Shown: positions 21,637 through 29,844, counted from the stretch's first letter. The stretch is 64,000 bases of DNA from Pantoea sp. 1.19 (GCF_001922585.1 NZ_MRBS01000001.1:733697-797696), one strand, 5' to 3'. Notes: generated by a model not told the origin, from the letters alone. Made by a program: numbers and translations.

Positions 21637-22485
21637 GTGAGCGACGTTTTCAGCCATCTAATCAGCGCATTTATTGATGAGCAGATTTGCCAGCGGCTGT
21701 GGTTTGCCAGCGATCAGGGCACGCCACCGGCCTTTAGCTATCAGGTTAACTTTCCCCGCCTGGAACTGGTGCTGAAAGGGGGGTGCGAGCACCTTATTCA
21801 GACCCCCCGCGGTGCAATGCTGATTGAGATGCAGAGGGGGGATCTGCTCTATATTCCGCCTAACTGCTGGAACCAACCGCAGTGGATGGCCGACTGTTCC
21901 GTGCTCAGTTTACTGTTCGGGCGCCGACAGCTGGGATGCAGCTTTTTCTCAAAGCGTAAGGACGAAACGGGTTTTTTTGACGTACAGAAGCACAGTATCC
22001 CATCCCGCACCGGCCATGCCCTGGACAATATATTAGACAGCCTCAATACGCTGGCGCGAGAGGAGCAGAAATATCCGACAGATCGTTATTTGGTAATGGC
22101 GCTATTGAGTTACGCCTTGACCATGTTAAATCAACCGATTTCCTCACCGGTAAAACGCAGTGAGGATCGCTATCAGGGGATTTGTATTTATATTCAGGAG
22201 AATTTTCATCGCGATTTACACCGCGAACATATAGCCAGCAGATTTAATATCTCTGCTAATCATTTATCCAAACTGTTTCGTCAGCAGGGACATATGACGC
22301 TGGCGGATTATATTATCTGGGTGCGCATCGACCGGGCGAAATTTATGCTGAAGAAGTACTCCTTCCGGTTGGAGGAGGTGGCGATGCGCTGCGGTTTTCA
22401 CGATGTCAACTACTTTCACCGGGTGTTTAAGGCGCGCACCGGCATCACGCCATCGGAGTATCGCCGCCGCCAGCGCTCAGGATAA
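21637..22485 (+). CDS. AraC-family transcriptional regulator of the PTS cluster
   Basis: The protein has an N-terminal cupin-like sensor (residues about 20-100, GDLLYIPPNCWNQPQW) and a C-terminal AraC double helix-turn-helix (NISANHLSKLFRQQGHMTLADY and VAMRCGFHDVNYFHRVF, ending TGITPSEYRRR). A GTG at 21637, 6 nt after the strong AAGGAGG, is preferred over the GTG at 21631, which abuts the ribosome-binding site. It is divergent from EIIABC and its 3' end overlaps the convergent HPr-EIIA gene by 9 bp. It most likely controls the surrounding PTS genes; the effector is unknown. Confidence 0.85.
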   Translation: MSDVFSHLISAFIDEQICQRLWFASDQGTPPAFSYQVNFPRLELVLKGGCEHLIQTPRGAMLIEMQRGDLLYIPPNCWNQPQWMADCSVLSLLFGRRQLGCSFFSKRKDETGFFDVQKHSIPSRTGHALDNILDSLNTLAREEQKYPTDRYLVMALLSYALTMLNQPISSPVKRSEDRYQGICIYIQENFHRDLHREHIASRFNISANHLSKLFRQQGHMTLADYIIWVRIDRAKFMLKKYSFRLEEVAMRCGFHDVNYFHRVFKARTGITPSEYRRRQRSG

Positions 22486-23256
22486 GGGAGAGTGGCCGTG
22501 GGCCATGGCGTGCAGCACCAGCGCCAGCGCCGTCGCCTCGTGCTCAGCATCATGCAGCAGCTGCGGGTGGCGATCGGCAATCAGCCAGCGGCTGAGGCGC
22601 GTCACCGCCGCCGCCTGCGGGCGAGAGAGCGGTGCGGGAAGAATGACCGCCAGTACGCTACGCACCGGTTCGCGCGCCTGCCAGTCAAGCGCGGCGCTCA
22701 GCCGCAGCGCGATCAGCGTGGGCAGGCCGACCGCGTGGCTGACTACGTGGGGAAAGGCCAGCTGGCCGGGCAGGGCGGTGGCCGATACCGCCTCGCGGGC
22801 CGCCAGCTGTGCGGTCAGCTCGGCGGCCTGCGTTGGCGCGGCCAGCGCGGCAATGTGCGCCAGCGCGGTGGGCTTATCGCCCGGATTCGCGCCCTGCAGG
22901 CAGTGCCAGCGCCAGGGAAAGGGTTGGGCAAAGGCCGGATGCTGCTGCCAGAGCGGGTGTGCGGGAGGGTGGTGCAGCGGCGTCACGGGGGTAGCGCAGT
23001 CAAGCAGGTAATTGGCCAGTACGCGGCAGAGCGCATCAGCGTCGCGCCCCTCGATGGCCAACTGGCAGAAGTCGTGTGGCTGGCAGCCAAGAGTGAGGCA
23101 CGCCAGCGTATGGCTTAGCGGTGCCTGCTGGTTACGCGTGAAATTAATCAGTATCACCAGCGATTGGAACCAGCCGGTCAGCTGAGCCATCTGCTGCAGA
23201 CGCCAGCCGTCCAGCCCGGCGGGCGCAATCACAAAACTGAGGCGGCTGACGATCAT
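22477..23256 (-). CDS. PTS protein: degenerate HPr domain fused to fructose-type EIIA
   Basis: A 259-aa PTS phosphocarrier. Residues 1-88 align along their length with HPr (PAGLDGWRLQQMAQL, then TLACLTLGCQPHDF and AIEGRDADALCRVL), but the phospho-accepting histidine of the usual GLHARPA motif is Asp 16 and the arginine is lost, so this half cannot carry phosphate by the normal chemistry. Residues about 127-259 are a fructose/mannitol-type EIIA with the active-site histidine in FPHVVSHAVG (His 170). The start codon overlaps the end of the EIIB gene (ATGA), implying translational coupling. The HPr half may be a docking or regulatory relic. Confidence 0.8.
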   Translation of the reverse strand: MIVSRLSFVIAPAGLDGWRLQQMAQLTGWFQSLVILINFTRNQQAPLSHTLACLTLGCQPHDFCQLAIEGRDADALCRVLANYLLDCATPVTPLHHPPAHPLWQQHPAFAQPFPWRWHCLQGANPGDKPTALAHIAALAAPTQAAELTAQLAAREAVSATALPGQLAFPHVVSHAVGLPTLIALRLSAALDWQAREPVRSVLAVILPAPLSRPQAAAVTRLSRWLIADRHPQLLHDAEHEATALALVLHAMAHGHSPLS

Positions 23257-23558
23257 CGGTGCGCCAGCAGGCGATCGAAGACGTGGGCCACGTTGGTGAG
23301 CACCTGCTCAATCGACACCCGCAGCGTATCGCAACCGCTGAAGCGGTCAGGCGCGTCGATGGCGATATCCGAGGCGATCAGACGCCGATCGGCGTGGATG
23401 ATTTCGCTGGCGCTGAGCGCAGACTCTACGCCCATTGCGCCCTGAGTCTCCACCTGAATCCTCAGGCCGCGCCGCTGCGCTTCGCGCTGCAGCAGCTCGG
23501 CGGCCATATAGGTGTGGGCAATACCGGTTGGACAGGCGGTAACCGCGACGATTTTCAT
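23253..23558 (-). CDS. PTS fructose-family EIIB component
   Basis: A stand-alone EIIB of 101 aa, starting MKIVAVTACPTGIAHTYMAA with the phospho-cysteine at residue 9. It resembles FrwB/FryB. An ATG nine bases upstream (23567) has its AGAGG too close, so the inner ATG is preferred. It overlaps the following HPr-EIIA gene by 4 bp. No separate EIIC gene is in the cluster, so it may phosphorylate through the EIIC half of the neighbouring EIIABC, or be a partially reduced system. Confidence 0.85.
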   Translation of the reverse strand: MKIVAVTACPTGIAHTYMAAELLQREAQRRGLRIQVETQGAMGVESALSASEIIHADRRLIASDIAIDAPDRFSGCDTLRVSIEQVLTNVAHVFDRLLAHR

Positions 23559-23768
23559 GCCAGTCATTTCCTCTCAGGCGCAGATGCGTCAGCTTAGCAC
23601 CCGCGCGGCGGGCAACAAAGCGCCGTTCGCCACCAGCGCCTGCGGCGTCACGGAAAAGGCAATACGGCGTTGAAGAGCGGCGGCCACCGGTAAAAAAAGT
23701 GCCGTCGGGCGAGGTGTTGCCGCACGCGCTCTGAGGTAAGATAGCACCATCACCCGAAGGAGATCAGA

Positions 23769-24116
23769 ATGAAAAACGTCATTTTTGGCATGCTGGCAAA
23801 AATTTCAAAGATGGACGCCGAGGCGAAGCAGCTCACCGCGCAGGTTGAGGCGCAGGCCCTGCTGCTGAGCGCGCTGGTGCTCACCGTTAGCCATAAAGGC
23901 GGCGTGGAGCAGATGGTCGAAAGCGTGAATAAAGCCATCAATTCTGTTCTGGCGTCGTCGGACGATATTGTCAAGTCGGACGCGGAACTCCTGCTGGGCG
24001 AGTTTCATGAGCTGCTCAGCGTCACCCGGCTGATCGAACAGGCCGACAGCGAGCTTGATCAGGAGGCGCTGACCAGCCTGAGTGACGAAACGACCCCACC
24101 AACATTGCCGGAATAA
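23769..24116 (+). CDS. iraP: IraP-like anti-adaptor (RpoS stabiliser)
   Basis: IraP binds the adaptor RssB and stops it delivering sigma-S (RpoS) to ClpXP, raising RpoS under phosphate or magnesium stress. The 115-aa protein begins MKNVIFGMLAKISKMDAEAK and continues with a helical, coiled-coil-prone stretch (KQLTAQVEAQALLLSALV) that parallels the N-terminal half of E. coli IraP; it is longer at the C-terminus. GAAGGAG lies at a good distance. It is monocistronic, with a strong terminator behind it. In E. coli iraP is elsewhere (near phoA), so the location here is different. The similarity is recognisable but moderate. Confidence 0.68.
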   Translation: MKNVIFGMLAKISKMDAEAKQLTAQVEAQALLLSALVLTVSHKGGVEQMVESVNKAINSVLASSDDIVKSDAELLLGEFHELLSVTRLIEQADSELDQEALTSLSDETTPPTLPE

Positions 24117-24144
24117 ACTGGCGATATCAAACCTTCCTGTTCTT

Positions 24145-24173
24145 AAAACGCGCCATCGCTGGCGCGTTTTTTT
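24145..24173 (+). terminator. Intrinsic terminator of iraP-like gene
   Basis: AAAACGCGCC and GGCGCGTTTT form a 10-bp stem around ATCGCT, followed by more T residues. It begins 28 nt after the stop codon. Confidence 0.92.
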
Positions 24174-24347
24174 GTGGAAAAGGCGCAGTGGCGCGGCCTT
24201 AATCCTTAACAACGGTAAGTTGTTTAATTTAATATTCCGGCAGATGAGATGCGCAGACAGGCGATAATTTTAACTGCATGATTTGCATCATTTTTATATT
24301 TTATTGTTTTTTATTTATTTTTCTTCTCAGGCTGGTAATGGGCTATC

Positions 24348-24394
24348 GATCGTTTAAAACGATCAATTGGCCGATAACGATCTGTTAAAACGAT
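24348..24394. repeat. Repeated TTAAAACGAT motifs and palindrome upstream of a small membrane-protein gene
   Basis: The 330-bp gap 24117-24447 holds no gene apart from the terminator, and is AT-rich. In it GATCGTTTAAAACGATC (24348-24364) is an almost perfect palindrome, and its TTAAAACGAT half recurs at 24385-24394, exactly 31 bp from the first copy (24354), i.e. three helical turns. The copies lie about 55-95 bp upstream of the next gene and look like a pair of regulator-binding sites. The regulator is unknown. Confidence 0.5.
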
Positions 24395-24447
24395 TGTCTT
24401 TCCTTTTTCCGACGTGATTACATTCCCCCTTCCAGGGAGGAGGCGTG

Positions 24448-24780
24448 ATGAAAATAAGTTTTAATGCCATGGTATTTATGATTGTGTTAGTGGGGCTGCT
24501 GGTGCTCACGGTGATTACCCTGAGCCGCCTGCTGGCGGGCGAAGCGAGCAGCGTGCGATCGCTTCCGCGAACCGTACCGGACAGCGGCGAGCGGCTGGCG
24601 CTGCGCTTCGTCTGCCAGCCCGGCGGTGAGACGGTCAGTCAGCGTGACCTGCTACGCTATCTGAGTCGCCCCGGGGAAGTGCAGTGCGTTACCCGGGGGG
24701 GAGACAACCGCTGGCAGGTCACCCGCACCCGCCCACAGCGACTCGCTGAACTGCGCGGCGAAGACATGCCAAAATCCTAA
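24448..24780 (+). CDS. Small single-span membrane protein of unknown function
   Basis: A 110-aa protein with one strongly hydrophobic segment at residues about 8-28 (MVFMIVLVGLLVLTVITL) and a basic, probably periplasmic or cytoplasmic C-terminal tail containing two cysteines (FVCQPGG and VQCVTRGG). The ATG at 24448 sits 4 nt after GGGAGGAGG; a GTG one codon upstream is less likely. I do not recognise the family. It lies between the iraP-like gene and hiuH and has its own repeat-bearing promoter region. The strong ribosome-binding site and clean reading frame argue it is real. Confidence 0.65.
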   Translation: MKISFNAMVFMIVLVGLLVLTVITLSRLLAGEASSVRSLPRTVPDSGERLALRFVCQPGGETVSQRDLLRYLSRPGEVQCVTRGGDNRWQVTRTRPQRLAELRGEDMPKS

Positions 24781-24858
24781 CATTTTCGTGATACCTGAGC
24801 GGTGTGGCATTCCTGTGCTACTGTTAGCCATATTGTTAGCAATCCAGGAGACATCACA

Positions 24859-25263
24859 ATGAAGCGTTTTATTCCCGTACTGTTGGCTGCCATGAGCGCC
24901 TCCGCCTGGGCGGCCGACAGCGGTAATCCGCTGAGCGTGCACGTTCTGAATCAGCAGACCGGTCTGCCCTCGCAGGGGGTGGTGGTCGATCTTGAACAGC
25001 AGCAGGGTTCCGGCTGGGCCCGCCTGGCGGAAGGTAAAACTAACGCCGACGGTCGCATCGGTGCCCTCTGGCCGCAGGGAAAACCGATGACGAAGGGGAT
25101 CTATAAAGTGACCTTCCATACCGGTGAGTACTTTAACGCCCAGCAGCAGGCGAGCTTCTTCCCGGAGGTACCGGTCATTTTTGAGGTCACCGACGTTAAC
25201 CAGCACCTGCATATCCCGCTGCTGCTCAGCCAGTACGGCTATGCCACTTATCGCGGCAGCTGA
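24859..25263 (+). CDS. hiuH: Periplasmic 5-hydroxyisourate hydrolase (transthyretin-like)
   Basis: HiuH hydrolyses 5-hydroxyisourate, the first product of urate oxidation, to OHCU. The 134-aa protein begins MKRFIPVLLAAMSASAWA, a clear signal peptide cleaved after AWA, followed by the transthyretin fold: NPLSVHVLNQQTGLPS (catalytic His), the GIYKVTFHTGEYF region and the diagnostic C-terminal YRGS tetrapeptide. Start chosen at the ATG behind CAGGAG; the upstream in-frame extension lacks signal features. A terminator follows. Confidence 0.92.
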   Translation: MKRFIPVLLAAMSASAWAADSGNPLSVHVLNQQTGLPSQGVVVDLEQQQGSGWARLAEGKTNADGRIGALWPQGKPMTKGIYKVTFHTGEYFNAQQQASFFPEVPVIFEVTDVNQHLHIPLLLSQYGYATYRGS

Positions 25264-25290
25264 TTTTCCAGCCGGCGCTTAGTGGATAGC

Positions 25291-25316
25291 GGGCGCGTGA
25301 ATCACGCGCCCGTTTT
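25291..25316 (+). terminator. Intrinsic terminator of hiuH
   Basis: GGGCGCGTG and CACGCGCCC form a perfect 9-bp stem around AAT, followed by GTTTTG. It begins 27 nt after the hiuH stop. The remaining 200 bp up to 25521 are GC-rich and contain nothing I can support. Confidence 0.8.
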
Positions 25317-25521
25317 GCGTTTCCGCGCCGCTTACCGGACGGCGGGTTGCTCCGTACTGGAGCGTCGGTAATGCCGGCCGGCAGCGCAATTTCGCGCCCG
25401 GGCAGCGGCGGCACCGCACCCGACTGGCCGATCTGGTCGCACGCGGGCCGGCAGTTTCGCTCGTCGGCTTCGGGGGCGGCACGCCGTCGGGCGGGGAGGC
25501 GACACCGCCCGGAATCGGGGT

Positions 25522-25866
25522 CTATGGCGAGGGGCAGACCCAGGTTATCATGCGGTCTTCGCGGGCGCTGGCGAGGCGAAACTGGGTGTCAGAGAGACGC
25601 TGGGCGAGATAGCCCTCGCGGGTCACGCTGGCGGGAAGATACAGTAGCCGGTTGGCCGAATGCAGCGGACCGCTCTCCAGCGTGAGACCGTCGCCGCGGA
25701 CGGTAAAGTGATCCACGCGATCGACGATGTGCACCGCAGAGATGCCGACGGTCTGGCCGGCCAGCGTGCTGACCTCGCCGCGGCACAGCTTGCCCTGATA
25801 AGGCGACTGGCAGCCGATCAACAGCAGGCCTGGCAACAGAAGCAGGGCAGAGCAGGAACGCGTCAT
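25522..25866 (-). CDS. Putative lipoprotein of unknown function
   Basis: A 114-aa product beginning MTRSCSALLLLPGLLLIGC, a short lipoprotein signal with lipobox LIGC, so it should be lipidated and anchored in the envelope. The mature part contains two further cysteines (KLCRGEV and TWVCPSP) that could form a disulfide and a beta-rich middle. No family is recognised. The ATG at 25866 is preferred over a TTG two codons upstream; no strong ribosome-binding site is visible. It is convergent with hiuH. Confidence 0.7.
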   Translation of the reverse strand: MTRSCSALLLLPGLLLIGCQSPYQGKLCRGEVSTLAGQTVGISAVHIVDRVDHFTVRGDGLTLESGPLHSANRLLYLPASVTREGYLAQRLSDTQFRLASAREDRMITWVCPSP

Positions 25867-26102
25867 TGGCAAACTCGCAGTGAGGGAACAGGCAAGGTGT
25901 TATCACTGTAGACCCGGACGACCAATTTGTCCGCCCGGGACGGCGTGATGCGGCATGTTTTTATTTTTATTTCAGCATATTATCTCACAAAATATCCAGA
26001 TTACGATTATTCCTAATGATAGTGACGAATTCTCTACTATTATTACTGGTGTCGCGCCAAAAACGCGCTACATTTCACTATAAGATACAATAAGGATGCA
26101 GC

Positions 26103-26366
26103 ATGAGTGATACTGAACTGAAAACGAAAGAAGATTATCTCCGTGATGTTGCCTCGCAGCTTAAAGAGATGCGTCACTATGCGGAAAATAATACCGAGAC
26201 GCTGTCTGCACACTGGCTGGCCTTTGATGCCGGCGACTATAAAGACCAGCCGCTGGCGACGCGATTTAACGATCTGCTGAATTTGCAGGGCAAACTGCAC
26301 AAAGAGATCGAGTCGGTCATTCAGGACATTGAGATCCAGATTAACCAGGCCGAACAGGACGCGTAA
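26103..26366 (+). CDS. Small acidic helical protein of unknown function
   Basis: An 87-aa, acidic, almost entirely helical protein (MSDTELKTKEDYLRDVASQL) with no signal peptide, membrane span or cysteine. AAGGA lies 6 nt before the ATG. The upstream 235 bp (25867-26102) are AT-rich and hold a GCGC/GCGC inverted repeat around CAAAAAC (about 26056-26072). A textbook terminator follows. Its size and composition suit a cytosolic stress-related or adaptor protein, but I do not recognise it. Confidence 0.75.
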   Translation: MSDTELKTKEDYLRDVASQLKEMRHYAENNTETLSAHWLAFDAGDYKDQPLATRFNDLLNLQGKLHKEIESVIQDIEIQINQAEQDA

Positions 26367-26383
26367 TATCACGCGTTGAGGAG

Positions 26384-26411
26384 AAACGGGAGCCCACGGG
26401 CTCCCGTTTTT
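26384..26411 (+). terminator. Intrinsic terminator after the 87-aa gene
   Basis: AAACGGGAGCC and GGCTCCCGTTT make an 11-bp perfect stem around CACG and run into a T tract. The inverse strand also has a run of T after the stem, so it may serve the convergent 56-codon gene as well. Confidence 0.92.
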
Positions 26412-26418
26412 CGTGGCT

Positions 26419-26589
26419 TCAGCGGTGCACTTCCCCACACAGCAGCACGACCTGCGGACGCACCTTGTGAATGCGGTCCGCCATTGCCTGGCAGGCGGCT
26501 TCGGTGGGATAGATCCGCTCCGATACCGGTAGCGCCTCACAGGCATCATGACCACAGGCGCTGACGAGCAGTACGAAACCAATCAACAT
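26419..26589 (-). CDS. 56-aa cysteine-containing secreted or lipidated small protein
   Basis: This frame encodes 56 aa, starting MLIGFVLLVSACGHDACEAL and ending CGEVHR. An AAGGAGAG ribosome-binding site stands 4 nt before the ATG. The N-terminus is hydrophobic and reaches a lipobox-like VSAC, although the basic n-region typical of signal peptides is missing. Four cysteines (12, 17, 33, 51) are spread over the chain. It shares the bidirectional terminator at 26384-26411 with the convergent 87-aa gene. No family is recognised; the strong ribosome-binding site is the main support. Confidence 0.6.
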   Translation of the reverse strand: MLIGFVLLVSACGHDACEALPVSERIYPTEAACQAMADRIHKVRPQVVLLCGEVHR

Positions 26590-26678
26590 ACGTCTCTCCT
26601 TGCGTCTTTTCAGTCATGATATTCAGTTTAGGTGTTTTTTCGCCGGACGACGAGTACCGCACGTGCCCGGCGGTCCTT

Positions 26679-27623
26679 TCAGCGTAACCAGGGGTAGCCA
26701 GACAGCGCCAGCTGCGCCTCGCCAGCGCTGACCCACAGCGCGGCCTGCGCGCCCAGCGGCAGGGTGACCGTATCGGCCTCGTGACCAAATGCCAGACCGG
26801 GCACCACCGGTACGCCGCTGCGCCGGCTGATGGTTTGCCAAACGTTATCCAGCGAATAGCCGTTATCGTAGGCCGTCAGCGCCCCGCCGCTGAAGCTGCC
26901 GGCAACGATTGCCCGCTGCTGCGAGAGTACGCCGGCGTCGAGCAGCTGCAGCAACATCCGCTCAACGCGGAACGGGTGCTCATTCACATCCTCGATAACC
27001 AAAATGCCTGCGCTGACCGGCGGCAGCCAGCGGGTGCCGACCAGCGAAGCGATCATTGCCAGATTGCCCCCCCACAGCTGGCCTTCGACGCTCAGCGCAT
27101 CGGCGGACGTTGTCCAGCGCAGCGTGGTTTCCGGTTGCGCGATCAGCTGCCAGAAATGCCGTTCGGTAAACGCCGAACGGACCTCGGCACCGAAATTACC
27201 CGCCAGCATCGGGCCACTGAAGGTCACCAGCTGGCTGTGGCGCAGCAGCGCCAGCTGGACGGCGGTAAAATCGCTGTGGCCACAGAGAATGACCGGCCGG
27301 TGACGCAGCCGGGCGCGCAGCGCGGGATAGTCGATGTCCGCCAGCAGCCGGCTGGCGCCATAGCCGCCGCGCACCGCCAGCGCAATGTCCGGCAGCGGTC
27401 CGTGCGCCAGCCCGTTAAGATCCGCCAGCCGCTCTGCATCCTCGCCGGCAAAGCGCAGCCAGCGTCGCGCAACCACCTCGCGCTGTTCTATGCGGTGGCC
27501 AGCATCTTCCAGGCGAGCAATACCGCGCGCGGCGGCCTCGGCGTGCTGACACCAGCCGGAGGGGGCGATCAGCCGCAGCGTGCGCGGCGTCGGGGGAGAT
27601 GCGTGGAGCGTGAGATCGGTCAT
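26679..27623 (-). CDS. ldcA: Murein tetrapeptide LD-carboxypeptidase
   Basis: LdcA removes the terminal D-alanine from murein tetrapeptides in the cytoplasm during peptidoglycan recycling. The 314-aa protein begins MTDLTLHASPPTPRTLRL and has the peptidase S66 features: nucleophile serine in ILCGHSDFTAVQ, the glutamate in LVIEDVNEHPFRVERM, and a late histidine in PGLAFGHEADTV. The 25-codon upstream extension is rejected because the inner ATG matches the family. It is divergent from emtA, as in E. coli. Confidence 0.94.
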   Translation of the reverse strand: MTDLTLHASPPTPRTLRLIAPSGWCQHAEAAARGIARLEDAGHRIEQREVVARRWLRFAGEDAERLADLNGLAHGPLPDIALAVRGGYGASRLLADIDYPALRARLRHRPVILCGHSDFTAVQLALLRHSQLVTFSGPMLAGNFGAEVRSAFTERHFWQLIAQPETTLRWTTSADALSVEGQLWGGNLAMIASLVGTRWLPPVSAGILVIEDVNEHPFRVERMLLQLLDAGVLSQQRAIVAGSFSGGALTAYDNGYSLDNVWQTISRRSGVPVVPGLAFGHEADTVTLPLGAQAALWVSAGEAQLALSGYPWLR

Positions 27624-27882
27624 AGCAAGCCTCGTGGTGGTAGCCCGTCGGGCCGCCATCGCCGCCGCTTGGCAACGGATTGGCGACGCCGGCGGCAAAT
27701 ATATCCGGTCGTGTCCGGCACTTTTTTCTTTTATGCGGTCAAATTTTGCTGATAATGACGAAAAGCAGCGGCGATGTCACGGGGTGAACCACCAGGCCCT
27801 TTTTCAGACAACCGGTAATGGCGGCGTGACGTCTCATCCCCTACGATGCCCGGGCAGGGCACTCCCCGAGGATAAGGATAAC

Positions 27883-28509
27883 GTGAAAAAACGATCGTTG
27901 ATGGTATGTGCAGTACTGCTGGCTGGATGCGCCAGTGAGCCTCCCCCCCAAAAAGTGGTTGAGCGCAATACGCCATTAATCCAGGCACCCCCGAGCGAAA
28001 TCCAGCAGGCCTGGTCGCTTTTCACCGAAACAGCGTCCCGTCAGTACGGGGTCGATGAAAAGCTGATCAATGCGATTATTACCGTTGAGTCCGGGGGCGA
28101 TCCCCGCGCGGTGAGTAAATCGAACGCGGTGGGGCTGATGCAAATCAAAGCCGCCACCGCCGGACGGGAAGTGTACCGCGTGCAGGGACGGGGTGGGCAG
28201 CCCAGCAGCCACGAGCTGCGCGATCCGGCGCGAAATATCGATATTGGTACCGCCTATCTCCGCATACTGCAGGAGACGCAGCTGGCGGGGATCCGCGATC
28301 CGCGCACGCTGCAGTATGCTACCATCGTCGCTTACGCCAACGGCGCCGGCGCGCTGCTTCGCACCTTCTCATCCAGTCGCGAGCGTGCCATTGCCATGAT
28401 CAATGCCATGTCGCCGGAGGATTTTTACCAGCATGTGCAGACCAAACATCCGGCGGCGCAGGCGCCCCGCTACCTGTGGAAGGTGACGACCGCTTACCGT
28501 AACATCTGA
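27883..28509 (+). CDS. emtA: Membrane-bound lytic murein transglycosylase E
   Basis: EmtA is an outer-membrane lipoprotein endolytic transglycosylase that cuts glycan strands leaving 1,6-anhydro ends. Translation starts at GTG 27883 behind AAGGATAAC, giving a 208-aa product with signal and lipobox (LMVCAVLLAGC), then the SLT fold with catalytic glutamate in AIITVESGGDPRA and SNAVGLMQIK. The genomic partner ldcA is divergent. An open frame extends much further upstream, but it is only the shadow of ldcA. Confidence 0.93.
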   Translation: MKKRSLMVCAVLLAGCASEPPPQKVVERNTPLIQAPPSEIQQAWSLFTETASRQYGVDEKLINAIITVESGGDPRAVSKSNAVGLMQIKAATAGREVYRVQGRGGQPSSHELRDPARNIDIGTAYLRILQETQLAGIRDPRTLQYATIVAYANGAGALLRTFSSSRERAIAMINAMSPEDFYQHVQTKHPAAQAPRYLWKVTTAYRNI

Positions 28510-28511
28510 CT

Positions 28512-29660
28512 TCACTGACGCCACGCTTGCGCCGTTCGCGGGGGCTGGGCGTTGGGCAGCTCCCCGCTATCGCCGCCGACCACGCTGAGCGGTGGAAAGG
28601 TTCCACCGGTAAACGTCACCTGGCGGGTGGGGAAGGCAAAGCGAATGTCATGCGCCTGCAGCTCGGCCATCAGCTGCAGGTTGATCTCTTGCTGAATATC
28701 CATGTAGCGGGTGTAATCCGCCACGGTGACAAACCACACCACTTCGAACGTCAGCTGGTTCTCCTCAAAAGCAAAAAAATGCGCGCGATCAAAGCGGGCG
28801 TCGGGTTGCCTCGTAATAATCTCTTTAATCATCCCACTTACCTTACGGACCGCCTCTGGCGGAGTGGCGTAGGCAATTCCAAAGCGAAACAGAATTCGAC
28901 GCTCAGCCATACGCTTGTAATTGTGGATGGTTTGCTGCAGCAGCAGGGTATTGGAGCAGATCACCTGCTCCCCACTCAGGCTGCGCAGACGGGTGGTCTT
29001 CAGACCTATGTGCTCAATCGTGCCGGAGACATCACCAAAAACAATAAAGTCGCCCTGTTCAAACGGTTTATCGAAACCGATCGCCAGCGAAGCAAACACA
29101 TCACTCAGCACGGTCTGTATTGCCAGCGCGATCGCAATACCCCCGACACCGAGACTGGCCACCAGTGCGGTAATGTTCACGCCCATATTGGAGAGAATCG
29201 CCAGCGCCACCATCACCCAAATCACCAATCGCAGCATCAGGCCCAGAATCACCGTGGTGACCGGGTTGCGCGGCGAGTGAGTGGCGTTCAGCAGTCGGGT
29301 GAGCCAGATACGTACGGCGGCGTCGGCCCACAGCGCCAGCTGCAGCATCAGCACAATAAACCAGCCGTGCGCCACGATCGTCTGCCAGCGATCGGGCAGC
29401 GTCACCAGATTGAGGGCAATCATCAGCGACAGCAGCAGCAGGATAACGCGACGGGTACTGCGTAAGATTTCGCCGAACAGCGCCGAGGCCGTGCTGCGAC
29501 GGGCGCGATCGGGGTGGGTGATGCGGCGCGAGGCGAAACCGATCGCCCCGCGCAGGATAGCGTATAGCGCCAGCGTGGCGCCCAGCACCAGCAGCAGGTG
29601 AAGCCAGAAGGTATGGCTAAGCAGGCGGGCAATCAGTGACGACGAGAGCCAGTTTTCCAT
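28512..29660 (-). CDS. MscS-family small-conductance mechanosensitive channel
   Basis: A 382-aa inner-membrane channel with five or so N-terminal membrane spans, the pore-lining glycine/alanine-rich helix ALVASLGVGGIAIALAIQTV (about residues 165-185) and the MscS beta domain (FEQGDFIVFGDVSGTIEHIG). It should open under hypo-osmotic membrane tension. It is larger than MscS (286 aa) and smaller than YbdG/YnaI-type relatives, so no symbol is given. It is convergent with emtA, with only 2 bp between the stop codons; this gene is not at this position in E. coli. Confidence 0.9.
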   Translation of the reverse strand: MENWLSSSLIARLLSHTFWLHLLLVLGATLALYAILRGAIGFASRRITHPDRARRSTASALFGEILRSTRRVILLLLSLMIALNLVTLPDRWQTIVAHGWFIVLMLQLALWADAAVRIWLTRLLNATHSPRNPVTTVILGLMLRLVIWVMVALAILSNMGVNITALVASLGVGGIAIALAIQTVLSDVFASLAIGFDKPFEQGDFIVFGDVSGTIEHIGLKTTRLRSLSGEQVICSNTLLLQQTIHNYKRMAERRILFRFGIAYATPPEAVRKVSGMIKEIITRQPDARFDRAHFFAFEENQLTFEVVWFVTVADYTRYMDIQQEINLQLMAELQAHDIRFAFPTRQVTFTGGTFPPLSVVGGDSGELPNAQPPRTAQAWRQ

Positions 29661-29844
29661 CGGGGAAATCCTCTTAGGTCAACGGGTAAGCAAAAAAATG
29701 AACCTCAAGCCTGGCGCAGTTTGGCGCGGTGCGCCAGCCGGTGCGAATCAGACTCGTCTTACAACCACTGAAGATTGCGCTGAGTGTCGACAGCGGCAGA
29801 AGCTGCGACAGTGACGCGCTACAGCACAATGCAGAGACGAAAAA

